From the NCBI GenBank assembly GCA_021927905.1, contig BLLK01000029.1, positions 868,001-932,000 of the forward strand: a stretch of 64,000 nt of DNA, given 5' to 3'. The position numbers and the translations under genes are program-made. Of the stretch, positions 20,975-31,497 are shown piece by piece. Each line of letters starts with the position of its first letter. Position 1 is the stretch's first letter. Below the pieces are notes generated by a model that worked only from the letters and a program-made list of their open reading frames with translations, searched no databases and had not been told where the DNA came from. Source of the DNA: Chaetoceros tenuissimus. Taxonomy: Eukaryota > Bacillariophyta > Thalassiosirophyceae > Chaetocerotales > Chaetocerotaceae.

Positions 20975-22375
20975 ATGATTGGTGGTATTCGTCGTTCAGT
21001 TGACCATCTTCGTAAACAACAGAGGATCTTAGGATCTGGAAGTAGAGTATTTACACTTGGATCCAGCATTGGGTCAGATTCATCAATGATTGCAGCAAAT
21101 GATCGGTGTAAGATTCTTCCTTCCACAACTACATCTACAGTTAGAAACATTTCTACAACCTTTGTAGATTCCAAGATTTACAAGGAAAAATCAAACTCTA
21201 TTGTCAACCATTTATCACGTAGCTTTTCTACAGATGATAGCATGGATGATGAATATGGCGAAATGACTGCAGATGGACATACTTATGTTCATCCTGTACC
21301 ATTTGAATTGGAAAACGGGGAAATGCTTGAGAATGCACAATTGCGTTATATGACCTATGGGACATTGAACGAAGCTAAAGATAACGTAATTGTTGTATGT
21401 CATGCTCTAACAGGAAATGCAAGTTTGCATTCCTGGTGGGGAGATCTTCTTGGACCAGGACAGGCTTTCGATACAGACAAGTATTTCATTGTCTGTGCTA
21501 ACATTCTCGGAAGTTGCTATGGATCTACTGGACCAGCATCAGCTAAAGATGACAGTGAAGATGGAGAAAAGTATGGCATGGACTTCCCTGATGTGAGTGT
21601 TCAAGATTCTGTGAAATTGCAACTTCACATGCTTCAAGATGACTTGCAAGTGAAAAGTATCAAATGTGTCATTGGAGGTTCATTTGGAGGCATGCAGACC
21701 GTTGAATTTGCGGCTCAAGCAGGATTGATTGATAGTCCTTTTGCTGTCGATGATTCTGCGGGAAGAGCAGCACCATTCGTAAGAAGTGTATTACCTATTG
21801 CATGTGGATCGGCACATACTGCATGGCAAATCGCAATGTCGGAAGTACAACGCCAAGCAATCTACATGGATCCAAAGTGGAATGACGGCAACCCATCTCT
21901 TGATGATCCACCAATGAAAGGACTGTCCGTTGCTCGCCAGATTGGTATGATTTCATACAGAACACCTGAAGGTTATGAGAGTAAATTCAGTCGCAACACT
22001 CGTACCCCAGAACCTAAATATGGGCACAAGGCATCTTGGGAAGTAAAATCTTATCTTGAATACCAAGGATACAAATTCCTTTCTAGATTTGATCCAATTA
22101 CTTACCTCAAGTTGACAGAGCAGATGGATACTCATGATGTTGGTCGTGGTAGAGGAGGTGAAGCTAAGGCATTGAGCAATGTCAAAATCCCTGCTTTGGT
22201 TCTTGGAATCGATTCTGATATCTTGTATCCACTTCAAGAGCAAAAAGACCTGGCAAAGCTTTTTCCAAATGGAGAGTTGGCTATTATTAAAAGTAACGCT
22301 GGACATGATGGATTTTTGTTGGAACAGGATCAGGTAGCTGCTCATATTACTACCTTCCTAGCCTCTCATGACTAA
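20975..22375 (+). CDS. metX: Homoserine O-acetyltransferase
   Basis: The ATG at 20975 gives 466 residues. The first 85 residues are rich in Ser, Thr, Arg and Lys with few acids, as in an organelle transit peptide, and precede the MetX core. The core is an alpha/beta hydrolase-fold acyltransferase: FELENGEMLENAQLRYMTYG, the segment VVCHALTGNAS, ANILGSCYGSTGPAS, the nucleophile elbow GGSFGGMQ with Ser236, Asp415 in GIDSDILYP, and His444 in AGHDGFL. The triad is complete. The enzyme makes O-acetylhomoserine from homoserine and acetyl-CoA for methionine synthesis. Serine acyltransferase activity exists in relatives, so the substrate is a family inference. Organelle targeting is inferred from composition only. 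Confidence 0.9.
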   Translation: MIGGIRRSVDHLRKQQRILGSGSRVFTLGSSIGSDSSMIAANDRCKILPSTTTSTVRNISTTFVDSKIYKEKSNSIVNHLSRSFSTDDSMDDEYGEMTADGHTYVHPVPFELENGEMLENAQLRYMTYGTLNEAKDNVIVVCHALTGNASLHSWWGDLLGPGQAFDTDKYFIVCANILGSCYGSTGPASAKDDSEDGEKYGMDFPDVSVQDSVKLQLHMLQDDLQVKSIKCVIGGSFGGMQTVEFAAQAGLIDSPFAVDDSAGRAAPFVRSVLPIACGSAHTAWQIAMSEVQRQAIYMDPKWNDGNPSLDDPPMKGLSVARQIGMISYRTPEGYESKFSRNTRTPEPKYGHKASWEVKSYLEYQGYKFLSRFDPITYLKLTEQMDTHDVGRGRGGEAKALSNVKIPALVLGIDSDILYPLQEQKDLAKLFPNGELAIIKSNAGHDGFLLEQDQVAAHITTFLASHD

Positions 22376-22933
22376 TCTTAAAGCCTATCTTTTGAACTTT
22401 TAATCAAATAAATCTGGTTTCAAGCTTTTTTCAAAACATTATTTATTTGAGCGACCTGTCTTGTCACCAAAAAGTACGAAATAGGTAAGTTTGAATTAGC
22501 GATTCCTTTCTTTTCTACAAGAAATGAACGGTATGAATCGTTGTTTCGAAGGCGAAATTATTGATAATAAAAGTATTGAGACTTATGATGAGACTTATAA
22601 AAATCTCATGCAATCCAATGTTTATGTCACAGATAAAATGGAAAAATGCAAGTATGGTATGTAATTACCTCACTTTAACTTCTTCTTTTCGTTTAGAATG
22701 ATGGGGGCATTGACCAATTATGGAAAAGGAGGAGTGGGAAAAACGGTTCTCAAGTCCCATATTTCATTTATCCCTTTATGGTAGGTATTTGCGAGTAATA
22801 AATACAATGACGGATTACTACAAAACAAATGGCAAATCACAGGCATAGCAAGGTCCCTTGAGGTAGTACCATCAAAGCTCTCTCTTCTTTTGCACAATAG
22901 ATTTTCACATGCTCTAAACATTTTATTTGTCAA
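22376..22933. other. Intergenic spacer, no gene seen
   Basis: These 558 bases between metX and the glycosyltransferase gene are AT-rich and carry no supported gene or repeat. Confidence 0.5.
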
Positions 22934-24244
22934 ATGAGGAGCTATACTCATTCTATAGGAGCTGTATTCACCGCGTTGGCGATCGCAGCTTTATTGGAAA
23001 ATACGACTCTGCATAGAAAATCAGTCCTTTTTCAAATGGAGTTTGATGACGGTAATGCTATTATTATAACAGAAAATACTCAGAATTTTACAGAAGATAT
23101 AGAAAAGCAAAACATATCAACCAAAGATGAGGCTGTGGGAGAAAACATCACTCATACATATGAACAATCTCTCAGAATCAACAATGCAAGTTATTCAAAA
23201 CCTAAAACTTCAGAATGGCTATTTCCTGACACAAAAGGAACAATAGTACATATGAGGGGTAGAAAGGATCGCTTTGGATCAAGATTCCGAGAAATATTTC
23301 TGATGTCATCTATTGCGTATTGTAATAAACTGAACTATTGCGTTGATGTAAAAAACAGTGCCTTCTACAATGAGCAAATGTCATTTTTTCCAAAATGTTG
23401 TCGAGATCATTCAACTGATGCAATTAAATATACACTTGATATGCGTGGAGAAGTTCCTGTCGATGGTAAGGATGATAACACTACATTCTACAGATCGATA
23501 GATGTTATGAATAGAAATGGTACATTTTTGTACAAAAATGGCGACAACAGATGGTATGCCGAAGTACTTAGAAGCTATAAGAATCATAGTTGCTTGTTCA
23601 ATTCTGAATTTCGAAGGTACTGGAGGCAAAAAATATTGCATGCTAATCAAGGGCCTTTTTTCAAAGACTCAAAAATAGCAAATGAAGATTTGTATAAAGT
23701 TGAAAATTCTTCCATTGCCATCATTGCAGTTCACGTTCGTAGGGGAGATGTAACGTCGAAAAGCCCAATATTTTCATGGGATCCTGTTGTGACGCAAAGT
23801 ATCGAGCTATTGCGAGGCTATGTCCAAAAGAAAGGTAGGATACCTCGCGTTCATCTTTTCTCTGAAAACTATGGATCAGTCAATTGGACAACTTATTCGG
23901 ATATTGTAGATGAGTGGCATCTTGCTCCTCAAATGAACGAAGCTCATACTGGCCACAACATGGATTTGGAATTGAATCTCCGCGACTGGATTCATTTCTT
24001 GAAGGCGGACGTATTAGTAACAGATGGAAGCTTTTCAAATGTCGTCGGAGCTCTAAGAGATAATGTAGATCCTTCCAACGGGTTTCCTTTAACCTTTCAG
24101 TATTGTAAGTTAGGCTTTAAGGGTCATTATCACACCCACAATTGTGGCAGCAATCCTTACAACAATAATCTTAGGATTGCATGGAGAGAAAAACTCGGAA
24201 AGAGGTTTGAAGTTCAGCTTCTGAACTTAATAAATGTTAGGTAG
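22934..24244 (+). CDS. Fucosyltransferase-like type II membrane glycosyltransferase
   Basis: The protein has 436 residues in one exon. A short cytosolic N-terminus is followed by one hydrophobic anchor (about residues 7-22), then an Asn/Thr-rich stem with several N-glycosylation sites, as in Golgi enzymes. The motif AVHVRRGD (His267-Asp272) is the GDP-fucose-binding signature of alpha-1,2 and alpha-1,6 and protein O-fucosyltransferases. A second conserved segment, DVLVTDGSFSNVVGAL, near residue 360 fits the later motif of the same superfamily. Cys pairs near residues 125-155 may form disulfides. The acceptor cannot be read from the sequence. The start ATG at 22934 is the first in frame and sits directly before the anchor. 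Confidence 0.75.
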   Translation: MRSYTHSIGAVFTALAIAALLENTTLHRKSVLFQMEFDDGNAIIITENTQNFTEDIEKQNISTKDEAVGENITHTYEQSLRINNASYSKPKTSEWLFPDTKGTIVHMRGRKDRFGSRFREIFLMSSIAYCNKLNYCVDVKNSAFYNEQMSFFPKCCRDHSTDAIKYTLDMRGEVPVDGKDDNTTFYRSIDVMNRNGTFLYKNGDNRWYAEVLRSYKNHSCLFNSEFRRYWRQKILHANQGPFFKDSKIANEDLYKVENSSIAIIAVHVRRGDVTSKSPIFSWDPVVTQSIELLRGYVQKKGRIPRVHLFSENYGSVNWTTYSDIVDEWHLAPQMNEAHTGHNMDLELNLRDWIHFLKADVLVTDGSFSNVVGALRDNVDPSNGFPLTFQYCKLGFKGHYHTHNCGSNPYNNNLRIAWREKLGKRFEVQLLNLINVR

Positions 24245-24531
24245 TTGGATATGAAATTTGCTATGTATAAAATGTAATATTAAAAATGTTGTATTATTAA
24301 AATCATCGTCCAACAATGACAGACTACTAAAATAGTCTTCTATCTATTTCAATTTTTGAACTTCTTCAATTTTCGCGGAATATTTGATGTTCGCAGTGAT
24401 TGAATTCTTGTTGCGTGTTGATTGAAATTCTTTCAATGTTTCTCATTTCACTTTTTTAATTAGACTGCTCCGAAGAAGGCCACGAAACATTCCAATCAAA
24501 CATCTGGCTCATAGGTAAACATAGAGAAAAG

Positions 24532-25391
24532 GTGCACGCTTTTACTATGAAAGCGCACAAGAGAAGTACCAGCACTCTTGATCAACTTAACTTTGTTCTT
24601 GTTGGAACTACAAAAACGAGATTTGAGAAAGACAATAAATCTGATGACGATCATTCTAAAGATATCAATCTATTTTTCTCTCGGAACAAACGTATGAATT
24701 GCAATGACTTTGTGAATCTATGTGCTAAGCATCCATGGAAGTGTAGTTCAAAGGCAACCTAGGGTCTTATCAGTGAGTACAGTTCTTGATATTGCACCAG
24801 ATACTATTATGAAACAAGACTGTGATGGATCTATTCAGATTCACCTGGCTGTGATCAATGGAGCATCTCACCAAGTGATACAGTATTTGATCAATATCTG
24901 CCCAGAGACAGGCCTTTCTAAAAGCAATTGTTCATACAGATTTTGGTGTTGTTTGCCCCTCGATATCTTTACTCCACAAGGCCACAGACATTGCTTGTCC
25001 CATTGTTATCTTGATTGAAATACTAAAAGATTTCCAAGCTATGACTAGGTATCGTGACGAGAAAGGGCGAATTCCATTGGCAAGAGCTGCTGTAGCCCCA
25101 GCACATATTGTCACACCATAGTTTCTTCAAACTATGATTGAGTTTGATCCCACAATGTTTCTTGAACAAGATTTCAACGGTAAAATTCCACTCCTTTAAT
25201 CGAGAATGGGATATGGGCATCAAATATATGATACAAAAGTCTCCAGATAGTATCTGGATTCCAGATGGGATGACTAGCCTATACCCATTTATGATGCTTT
25301 GCAACAAGAATTGGGCAAGTCTTTCTCATGTACATGACACCATTTCACTTTGTACAGACATATTCAATCACTACAAAATCGAGAGAAAATA
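24532..25391 (+). pseudogene. Ankyrin-repeat protein pseudogene
   Basis: Ankyrin-like segments lie on the plus strand in three frames. An opening piece (24532-24762) ends in NDFVNLCAKHPWKCSS. A second (from about 24770) reads DCDGSIQIHLAVINGASHQV and ICPETG. A third carries LHKATDIACPI, then RDEKGRIPLARAA, a stop after AHIVTP, then EFDPTMFLEQDFNGKIPL. At least two frameshifts and several stops break it. The match to ankyrin is through the repeated DxxGxxPLxxA pattern. Diatom genomes carry many ankyrin genes, so this is probably a dead member of such a family. Confidence 0.6.
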
Positions 25392-25956
25392 GATGCCATA
25401 ACATAGCACTGTAGCAATAGTTTAATTTACATTCAAGTCCATCACCACCCTTACAAAATGTAAATTATAATTGAACATGCAAACAGAAAATTCATTTCTC
25501 AGAATGATATCCCAGAAGTTACAAAGATTCTCCTGCTATTACATTAATATGCTAGACCACTGCTACTCATGAAAATAAAAATATAGTTACAATTAAGAAG
25601 TCAATCATAAATCATTCAAAATCTAGGGCTTAATAGAAAGCTTTTTTATATGCCTCAGTGATTGATTCAATTGCGAGCAAGATAATCATTGCAATTGCAT
25701 GAGGTGCACAACGTCGGATGAAAAAAATGCAGCAGTAAATCCAGTTCGTCGAGTGGCACAATGACGGGGGACGGGAATAGAATAGCTAGGGACAATGCTA
25801 CGTAGTAGCAGCACGATGAGATGTATTTGAAATAAGAGGAAAGCAGCACACAACGGTTCAAATACATCAGCTCATTTTCTAGATAGGTCTAGGTAAAGGC
25901 TTATGACTAGGTATTAATATAGATAAAAAGGAAAAACAATACCTACATATATTACT
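25392..25956. other. Left flank of DIRS-like element
   Basis: The 565 bases hold no gene. The left terminus of the retroelement must lie in or near here, but I could not identify an inverted terminal repeat by eye. Confidence 0.4.
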
Positions 25957-28008
25957 ATGTCATTAGACAAAATAACACAGGAAGGGGATGATCCAGCATA
26001 TGTAAATCGTTTCTATGCTGGAACACTTCCTACACCAACAGGCAAAATCACTAATTTCTTGAATCAACGTACGCAGGAGGAGCAGATGTCCATTGCGGGG
26101 CACCTATTCCAGCTTCTAGAAAACTGTGATGGAGACAGACTGTTTCAACTAAATGCAGCAGGAAACGAAACCAGACCTTTAACAGCGCTGGTAATGTTCC
26201 CCGACTCATCAAAGGTGCGACTTGTGTATGGACCGGAGTTAGGCATTGCACAGATCGGAGCAGAGTCAGCCCTGGATGAAAAACTCCTGTGGCTTATGAA
26301 TGAAATGGAGGACGGTGGAGCATCTCCTCAACCATTGGTACTGCCAGCTGAGTATGTGATATGCCAAAAGACAATGGGAAGAGACGCAAACTTGTTCAAG
26401 GCAGCAACAAAGGCACAACTGGGAAAACCTTTGTTTGCACACTCGGATTCGGAGAATGTGGAATGGGAAGTCATGCGCATTGCACCTATCCCTGCATTCC
26501 TGGCGTTGGATGCTATATCACAACCGGTAGAAGCAGCAGATATCTTGGAGAGACTGGAGTCTGTGGATGCACCAGTTGGAAACCCAGCAAACATGATTGT
26601 GCACCTACGAAAGTTCTTGATGACGGCGTGGGTAAAACACAATCAAAAGAAGAGTGCGAGACTCGAAAACACCGACTTCATATTGGGATATAACTCGGAA
26701 GCAGCCAGTTGGGCAAAAGAAAAATCCAACAGAATGTTTCCAACCCAGCCACCTCAAGTTGCACCAACAGCAGGAGTGGATGTAGTATTGTTGCAGCAGT
26801 TACTCTTGCAGCAGCAGGGACTGGTACAACAGCTCAACTCCCCTGCACCAGCAGCAGCAGCAGCACCAGCAAAGGATGAGAAAGGATGGTCTGAATTGGA
26901 AGTCAAACGGATTCTAACAATGTGTGGAAAACAACACAAGGCTACCCCAGAAGACAACATCACAGAGTTGCCTGCCATATTCAAGGAGGTACAAAAGGAG
27001 AAAAATAAATCCTTGCAGTTACAACTCATCAAGGAGAAACTTGATTCTACAAAACATTATGCGGATTCTCCAACACCGAACAATCCGGAGCTGTTTGAGG
27101 TCCTTCGCAAAAGAGATTTCTTTGCGCAAGATGGTGCTTCGGATCCGTCCATTAATGCGGCATTCAAGCATCTAAAATTGTTCCTATGTATCCGCTTATC
27201 TACCGAGGAACTTGAAGTAGTGGAAGAGCAACGCGAGATCCTGGAGAAAACCGAGGCCAAGACTAGTGCTGACATTGCAAAGGCAATCAAGAAAGGGGTG
27301 CCGGTCATCCCAGAGGCATTTCACGACTTTGTGGATGCACTTCGCATGTTTGCAAACACACTATGGGCCTATTTTGGAGACACCTGTCCACTTTTCTTGC
27401 GGGTAAAAACTTTGATTGAAGCCATAATGGGGTTTGAAACAAGTGCTAGAAAAATGTTTGACTACAATCAAAAGGCTATTATTCTTTGGCTTACATTCTT
27501 GGAGGGTAGAGCGTTCTCAAAAGGACAAGGAGACAGCGTAAAAGCATTCGACTATATGCTTAATCAGTTGACTTGGAAAATTGGGCGTGTCACCTATGCA
27601 CAGATGCCAGTCAAGCTAATCAGAAAAGAGGATTCAGAGGAGAAGAAGGAGGATGACAACATCAGAAAGCTACCACCAAAGGCAACTGGCTCTCCTCCAA
27701 CTTCACCTGACAAAAGACTGCGAATTGACAAAAGACCAATGTGTCTAAAAGCTTTTGATGAGGCACTTAACAAGGTGAAAAAAGCGCAAAACAAGAAACA
27801 CATTTCTATCAGTTCAATCTGCAAAACATGCGACATCGAGATTGCAGATCTCTTTGAGTTTCGAGCTTGTGCAAATCACGCACTCTATGGCATCTGCAGC
27901 AGAAGAGGCTGTACTTTACCACACAAGGATTTGAATGAGGCTCAAGCAAAGTATAGCTTGGACAAATTGGAAAAGTTTATGGCAGATCCAGTGCAATTGA
28001 TGGGGTAA
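25957..28008 (+). CDS. Gag-like protein of DIRS-like element
   Basis: This 683-residue frame starts at an ATG shortly after an AT-rich leader. It has a Gln/Ala-rich linker near residues 270-305 and a C-terminal Cys/His cluster (CKTCD, then CANHALYGICSRRGCTLPH) that looks like a nucleic-acid-binding zinc knuckle. Its place at the 5' end of the element supports a structural role. I recognise no further domain. Confidence 0.6.
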   Translation: MSLDKITQEGDDPAYVNRFYAGTLPTPTGKITNFLNQRTQEEQMSIAGHLFQLLENCDGDRLFQLNAAGNETRPLTALVMFPDSSKVRLVYGPELGIAQIGAESALDEKLLWLMNEMEDGGASPQPLVLPAEYVICQKTMGRDANLFKAATKAQLGKPLFAHSDSENVEWEVMRIAPIPAFLALDAISQPVEAADILERLESVDAPVGNPANMIVHLRKFLMTAWVKHNQKKSARLENTDFILGYNSEAASWAKEKSNRMFPTQPPQVAPTAGVDVVLLQQLLLQQQGLVQQLNSPAPAAAAAPAKDEKGWSELEVKRILTMCGKQHKATPEDNITELPAIFKEVQKEKNKSLQLQLIKEKLDSTKHYADSPTPNNPELFEVLRKRDFFAQDGASDPSINAAFKHLKLFLCIRLSTEELEVVEEQREILEKTEAKTSADIAKAIKKGVPVIPEAFHDFVDALRMFANTLWAYFGDTCPLFLRVKTLIEAIMGFETSARKMFDYNQKAIILWLTFLEGRAFSKGQGDSVKAFDYMLNQLTWKIGRVTYAQMPVKLIRKEDSEEKKEDDNIRKLPPKATGSPPTSPDKRLRIDKRPMCLKAFDEALNKVKKAQNKKHISISSICKTCDIEIADLFEFRACANHALYGICSRRGCTLPHKDLNEAQAKYSLDKLEKFMADPVQLMG

Positions 28009-28024
28009 GTCAGTATTGCAATAC

Positions 28025-30685
28025 ATGCACAGTCTTCCGGACTATAAACGAGCCAGTCGATCTGACTTTAAACTTCTCAGTCTTCCGGACTTTAAACGAG
28101 CCAGTCGATCTGACTTTAAACTTCTCAGTCTTCCGGACTTTAAACGAGTCAGTCGATCAGACTTTAAATACTTTAAACTAACTCTGTTTGTTTATCAACT
28201 TGTTTCTGATAGCTATCCAGCTTGGACACCACCACAAGAGTATGGGAAGGCAAATAAGGTACTGGCAGATCAATGCTATCCAGCAACTGGCAAATCCAAG
28301 ATGGTGCATGTCATTGTAGAAGAGGTGGAGGATGAACCAAATTGCAAAAAAGCAAAGTTATCCCCTCCTCCAGCCATACAGCCAAGAGCACAAACACCAG
28401 AGAGCATAGATAGAGCCATTGACGAGGCGTTCAAGTCTAATGAATCGTTTCCGGATGAGATTACCGAACTCAAAGAGGAAATAGGTAAGTATATTGGACT
28501 CATGAGACCTCGTGGTGCAGCATGGAAGCATCCAGCTGCTACAATGCTTGAAGAATTTGCCATCAAGGGATGCCCTGTAAACTGTGGTGAGGATTGGACG
28601 GAAAAACACATTATTGAAGCTATCAGACGAGGGGCACATCCGTCAGCTAAGAAGCTGGCTGCAATCAGAGAGTTGCGAAGAGAAGCACTAGACAAGGTAC
28701 ATGGCGGCTATGCACGTATCATAAAATTTGGGAAGATCAGACATCAGCTCCCCAAGAAACTAAAAATCTCACCAATTGCAGCCATCCCTCACAAGAGTCG
28801 TCTGTTCAGATTCATATTGGAACTATCGTTTCAATTGTTGGTTGATGGTGAGCGCATGCCAAGTGTAAATTCAAACACTAACAAGACTGCTAAACAACAA
28901 AGCATGTCACAACTTGGACAAGCAATCAAGCGCATCATTAATACAATGGCCCAAGCACGCAAAAAAGATCCTGCACAGCGCTTCCACTTTGCAAAATTGG
29001 ATATCAAAGATGGTTTCTGGCGATTGGCAGTAAGCGATGAGGATGCTTGGAACTTCTGTTACGTACTTCCAAGTGAAGATGGGGATGTAGATCTTGATGA
29101 GGTTGAAATTGTGGTTCCTAATAGCTTGCAAATGGGCTGGGCTGAAAGTCCACCATTCTTCTGTTCTGCTTCAGAAACAGGACGAGATGTAATAGAATCA
29201 CTTTTGAAGGAAGAGAGTCTACCTTCGCATCAAATGGAATCTCTCATGTTTGAAGAAAAGTTTGTCTACGGAGTCGCAGCAAAAGATACAATAAACTTGA
29301 TTGAAGTATTTGTCAACGACTACATAGCCATCACGAATGACACAAGCCAAGCAAACATCCTGCATCTTAGCCGAGCAATGCTCCATGGCATACACTCTGT
29401 GTTTCCACCTACAGCTATCACTGGGCACAATGGGGAGGATCCTATTGCACAAAAGAAGCTACAGGCAGGAGAGGGACTCTGGCAAGAGGAAAAAGAAATT
29501 CTAGGCTGGATCATTCACGGTGGAAAATACACAATCTCTCTACCACCTGAAAAACTCAAGACTTTGCGAACGTTAGTCCAAAAGTACAAAAAGGCTAAGA
29601 AGAAAAAGACAGATCTCAATAGTTGGCAAAAGTTAGCTGGAAAACTGATGCATGCTTCCTTTGGTATAGTTGGAGGAAGATCACTAATGTCTCCAATTTG
29701 GAAAGCTATGGAGGGATCACCAGCATACATCAACATCACTGACGATTTGAAACGATGTCTCTCCGATTGGAAATCCATCATTACTTCGATTTTGAACAGA
29801 CCAAGTAACATTTCTCTTCTGGTTGCAGACACACCTGATTATAATGGATACTTGGATGCATGTAGACATGGGGCAGGTGGTATACTAGCATATGGCTCCA
29901 GGGATTTTCCTTTCATTGTGTGGCAGGTTGAATGGCCTGATGACATCAAAGCAAAATTAGACACACATGAAGTTACTATAAACGATTTGGAGCTAGCAGC
30001 AATTGTTCTAGAATGGTTTGCAGCTGAAGCAATCATCCCAGACATGTACAACATTCGACTTGGCATGTTTTGTGACAATACAAGCGCAGTATCTTGGGCA
30101 AAGCATGGATGCACTTCAACTTCTGCGGTAGCTGGGCAGTTACTACGACTACTGTACATGCGAATCAATACCAAAGAGGCTGGGCCTGCACTGGTCACCA
30201 ATGTAGCAGGGGATGACAATACTATGGCGGACATAGCGTCCAGGGCTTTCAAGGATGGCAAATTCTTTGCGGCACATAAAAACCTAGCTAACTACTTCAA
30301 CTCTCATTTTCCACAGACCACCTGCTGGCACGAACTCATTATACCAAAAGAGTGGGTGTCGCTCGTGATATCCTCTCTGCGTGGGAATATATTGGAAATG
30401 GGGTCACTGCGAAGAACGAAAAAGAAAGGAGTAAATACTGGAAAGCATGGTGCAGCTATTGCAGCAGCCTATGCATCGATCCTTTCCTCCGAGCAGAATC
30501 ACAACTCCAAGCAACAATCTCAGTCACGGCCTTTGCTGCTAGGGTCAGGACAGGAAGCTATGGATTGGGAGAGCAAGTCACCGTTCAAACGGTTACTAAA
30601 GCAATCTCAGCCATCACCAAGACCATCGAATTGGCTGGAGAACGCAGTCCCATCCTCACAACTGAAGGGCAATACACAACACTGA
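28025..30685 (+). CDS. Reverse transcriptase / RNase H of DIRS-like element
   Basis: The first ATG is at 28025, inside a 48-bp tandem repeat. The RT domain shows HFAKLDIKDGFWRLAV, NSLQMGWAESPPFF and a catalytic-loop region VFVNDYIAI, with VND in place of the usual Y-x-D-D. RNase H follows, with NGYLDACRHGAGGI, NDLELAAIVLEWFA, GMFCDNTSAVSW and DDNTMADIASR. RNase H directly after RT, then a recombinase, is the DIRS order. Confidence 0.75.
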   Translation: MHSLPDYKRASRSDFKLLSLPDFKRASRSDFKLLSLPDFKRVSRSDFKYFKLTLFVYQLVSDSYPAWTPPQEYGKANKVLADQCYPATGKSKMVHVIVEEVEDEPNCKKAKLSPPPAIQPRAQTPESIDRAIDEAFKSNESFPDEITELKEEIGKYIGLMRPRGAAWKHPAATMLEEFAIKGCPVNCGEDWTEKHIIEAIRRGAHPSAKKLAAIRELRREALDKVHGGYARIIKFGKIRHQLPKKLKISPIAAIPHKSRLFRFILELSFQLLVDGERMPSVNSNTNKTAKQQSMSQLGQAIKRIINTMAQARKKDPAQRFHFAKLDIKDGFWRLAVSDEDAWNFCYVLPSEDGDVDLDEVEIVVPNSLQMGWAESPPFFCSASETGRDVIESLLKEESLPSHQMESLMFEEKFVYGVAAKDTINLIEVFVNDYIAITNDTSQANILHLSRAMLHGIHSVFPPTAITGHNGEDPIAQKKLQAGEGLWQEEKEILGWIIHGGKYTISLPPEKLKTLRTLVQKYKKAKKKKTDLNSWQKLAGKLMHASFGIVGGRSLMSPIWKAMEGSPAYINITDDLKRCLSDWKSIITSILNRPSNISLLVADTPDYNGYLDACRHGAGGILAYGSRDFPFIVWQVEWPDDIKAKLDTHEVTINDLELAAIVLEWFAAEAIIPDMYNIRLGMFCDNTSAVSWAKHGCTSTSAVAGQLLRLLYMRINTKEAGPALVTNVAGDDNTMADIASRAFKDGKFFAAHKNLANYFNSHFPQTTCWHELIIPKEWVSLVISSLRGNILEMGSLRRTKKKGVNTGKHGAAIAAAYASILSSEQNHNSKQQSQSRPLLLGSGQEAMDWESKSPFKRLLKQSQPSPRPSNWLENAVPSSQLKGNTQH
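28031..28168 (+). repeat. 48-bp tandem repeat, about three copies
   Basis: Copies begin at 28031, 28079 and 28127. The unit encodes a 16-residue repeat, LPDFKRASRSDFKLLS, at the very start of the RT-bearing frame. The third copy is shorter and more diverged. Confidence 0.85.
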
Positions 30686-31497
30686 TTGGACGACTAGTGG
30701 AGGGCATGCGAAGAGAAGACCCACCACCAGTAGCGAAATTGGCAGTCCCAGTGGATGTAGTACATGAAGCATACACTATGTCAAGAGCTACAAACTGTCC
30801 ACGAATTCGTGCAACAGCAGACTTGATGGTAATTGCCTTCTATTATTTACTTAGAGTCAGAGAATACACAAAACCAACAAGAGTAAAGAAAAATGGCAAA
30901 TGGGTACGAGCCACACGTACTGTGCAGTTCACGGTTGGTAACGTTGGCTTCAAAGACATCCATGGCAAAGATATTCCACGTCATTCACCACTGGAGAAAC
31001 TGCTTCAAGCACATTCAGTAACTATGAAAATAACCAATCAAAAGAATGGCCACATGGGAACTACTATACACCATGAGGACACAGGCGAAGAAACATCACC
31101 GACAAAGGCACTAGCACGACGAGTGCATCATATTCTGAACAATGGAGGAGACAATGATTCTCTCATCTGCGACTTCTATGATGATGCCAATGACACCTTC
31201 TCATCTGTCCAAGCTCAACACGTACGAGACATGGTCAAAGCAATGGTTGTGAAACTCAATCTCACTGACAAAGGCATCACACCAGAACTGGTGGGAACAC
31301 ATTCTTTACGTGCAGGAGGTGCAATGGCACTGAAACTACATGGATATGACGATACAACAATCATGAAAATGGGTAGATGGACATCTCTTACATTCACTAT
31401 GTATATCCACAACCAAATCGCACATTTGTCAGAAGGAGTTTCTCGAAAAATGGGAGAAAAACTACCATTCATCAACATTGCTGCAATCGAAAAATAA
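30352..31497 (+). CDS. Tyrosine recombinase of DIRS-like element
   Basis: This frame of about 380 residues belongs to the phage-integrase (tyrosine recombinase) fold. The first catalytic Arg is in YYLLRVREY, the H-x-x-R box is THSLRAGG, and MGRWTSLTFTMYIHNQ carries the conserved Trp and candidate Tyr. It overlaps the RT/RNase H frame at its 5' end. In this family it integrates a circular DNA copy without a DDE integrase, so no target duplication is expected. Confidence 0.8.
   Translation: MGVARDILSAWEYIGNGVTAKNEKERSKYWKAWCSYCSSLCIDPFLRAESQLQATISVTAFAARVRTGSYGLGEQVTVQTVTKAISAITKTIELAGERSPILTTEGQYTTLIGRLVEGMRREDPPPVAKLAVPVDVVHEAYTMSRATNCPRIRATADLMVIAFYYLLRVREYTKPTRVKKNGKWVRATRTVQFTVGNVGFKDIHGKDIPRHSPLEKLLQAHSVTMKITNQKNGHMGTTIHHEDTGEETSPTKALARRVHHILNNGGDNDSLICDFYDDANDTFSSVQAQHVRDMVKAMVVKLNLTDKGITPELVGTHSLRAGGAMALKLHGYDDTTIMKMGRWTSLTFTMYIHNQIAHLSEGVSRKMGEKLPFINIAAIEK

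Larger units (their letters stand above)
25957..31497 (+). mobile_element. DIRS-like tyrosine-recombinase retrotransposon, coding part looks whole
   Basis: Three long reading frames stand in the order Gag-like, reverse transcriptase/RNase H, and tyrosine recombinase, all on the plus strand. The last overlaps the second by about 330 bp in another frame, an arrangement known for DIRS elements. There is no DDE integrase or visible LTR, which separates it from Copia and Gypsy. The coding part looks whole, so the insertion is probably young, but no paired ends were found to date it. The termini were not located. Confidence 0.75.

Noticed and set aside
28031-28168. CRISPR-like repeat array
   Set aside because: The copies are adjacent with no spacers, lie in a coding frame, and the genome is eukaryotic.
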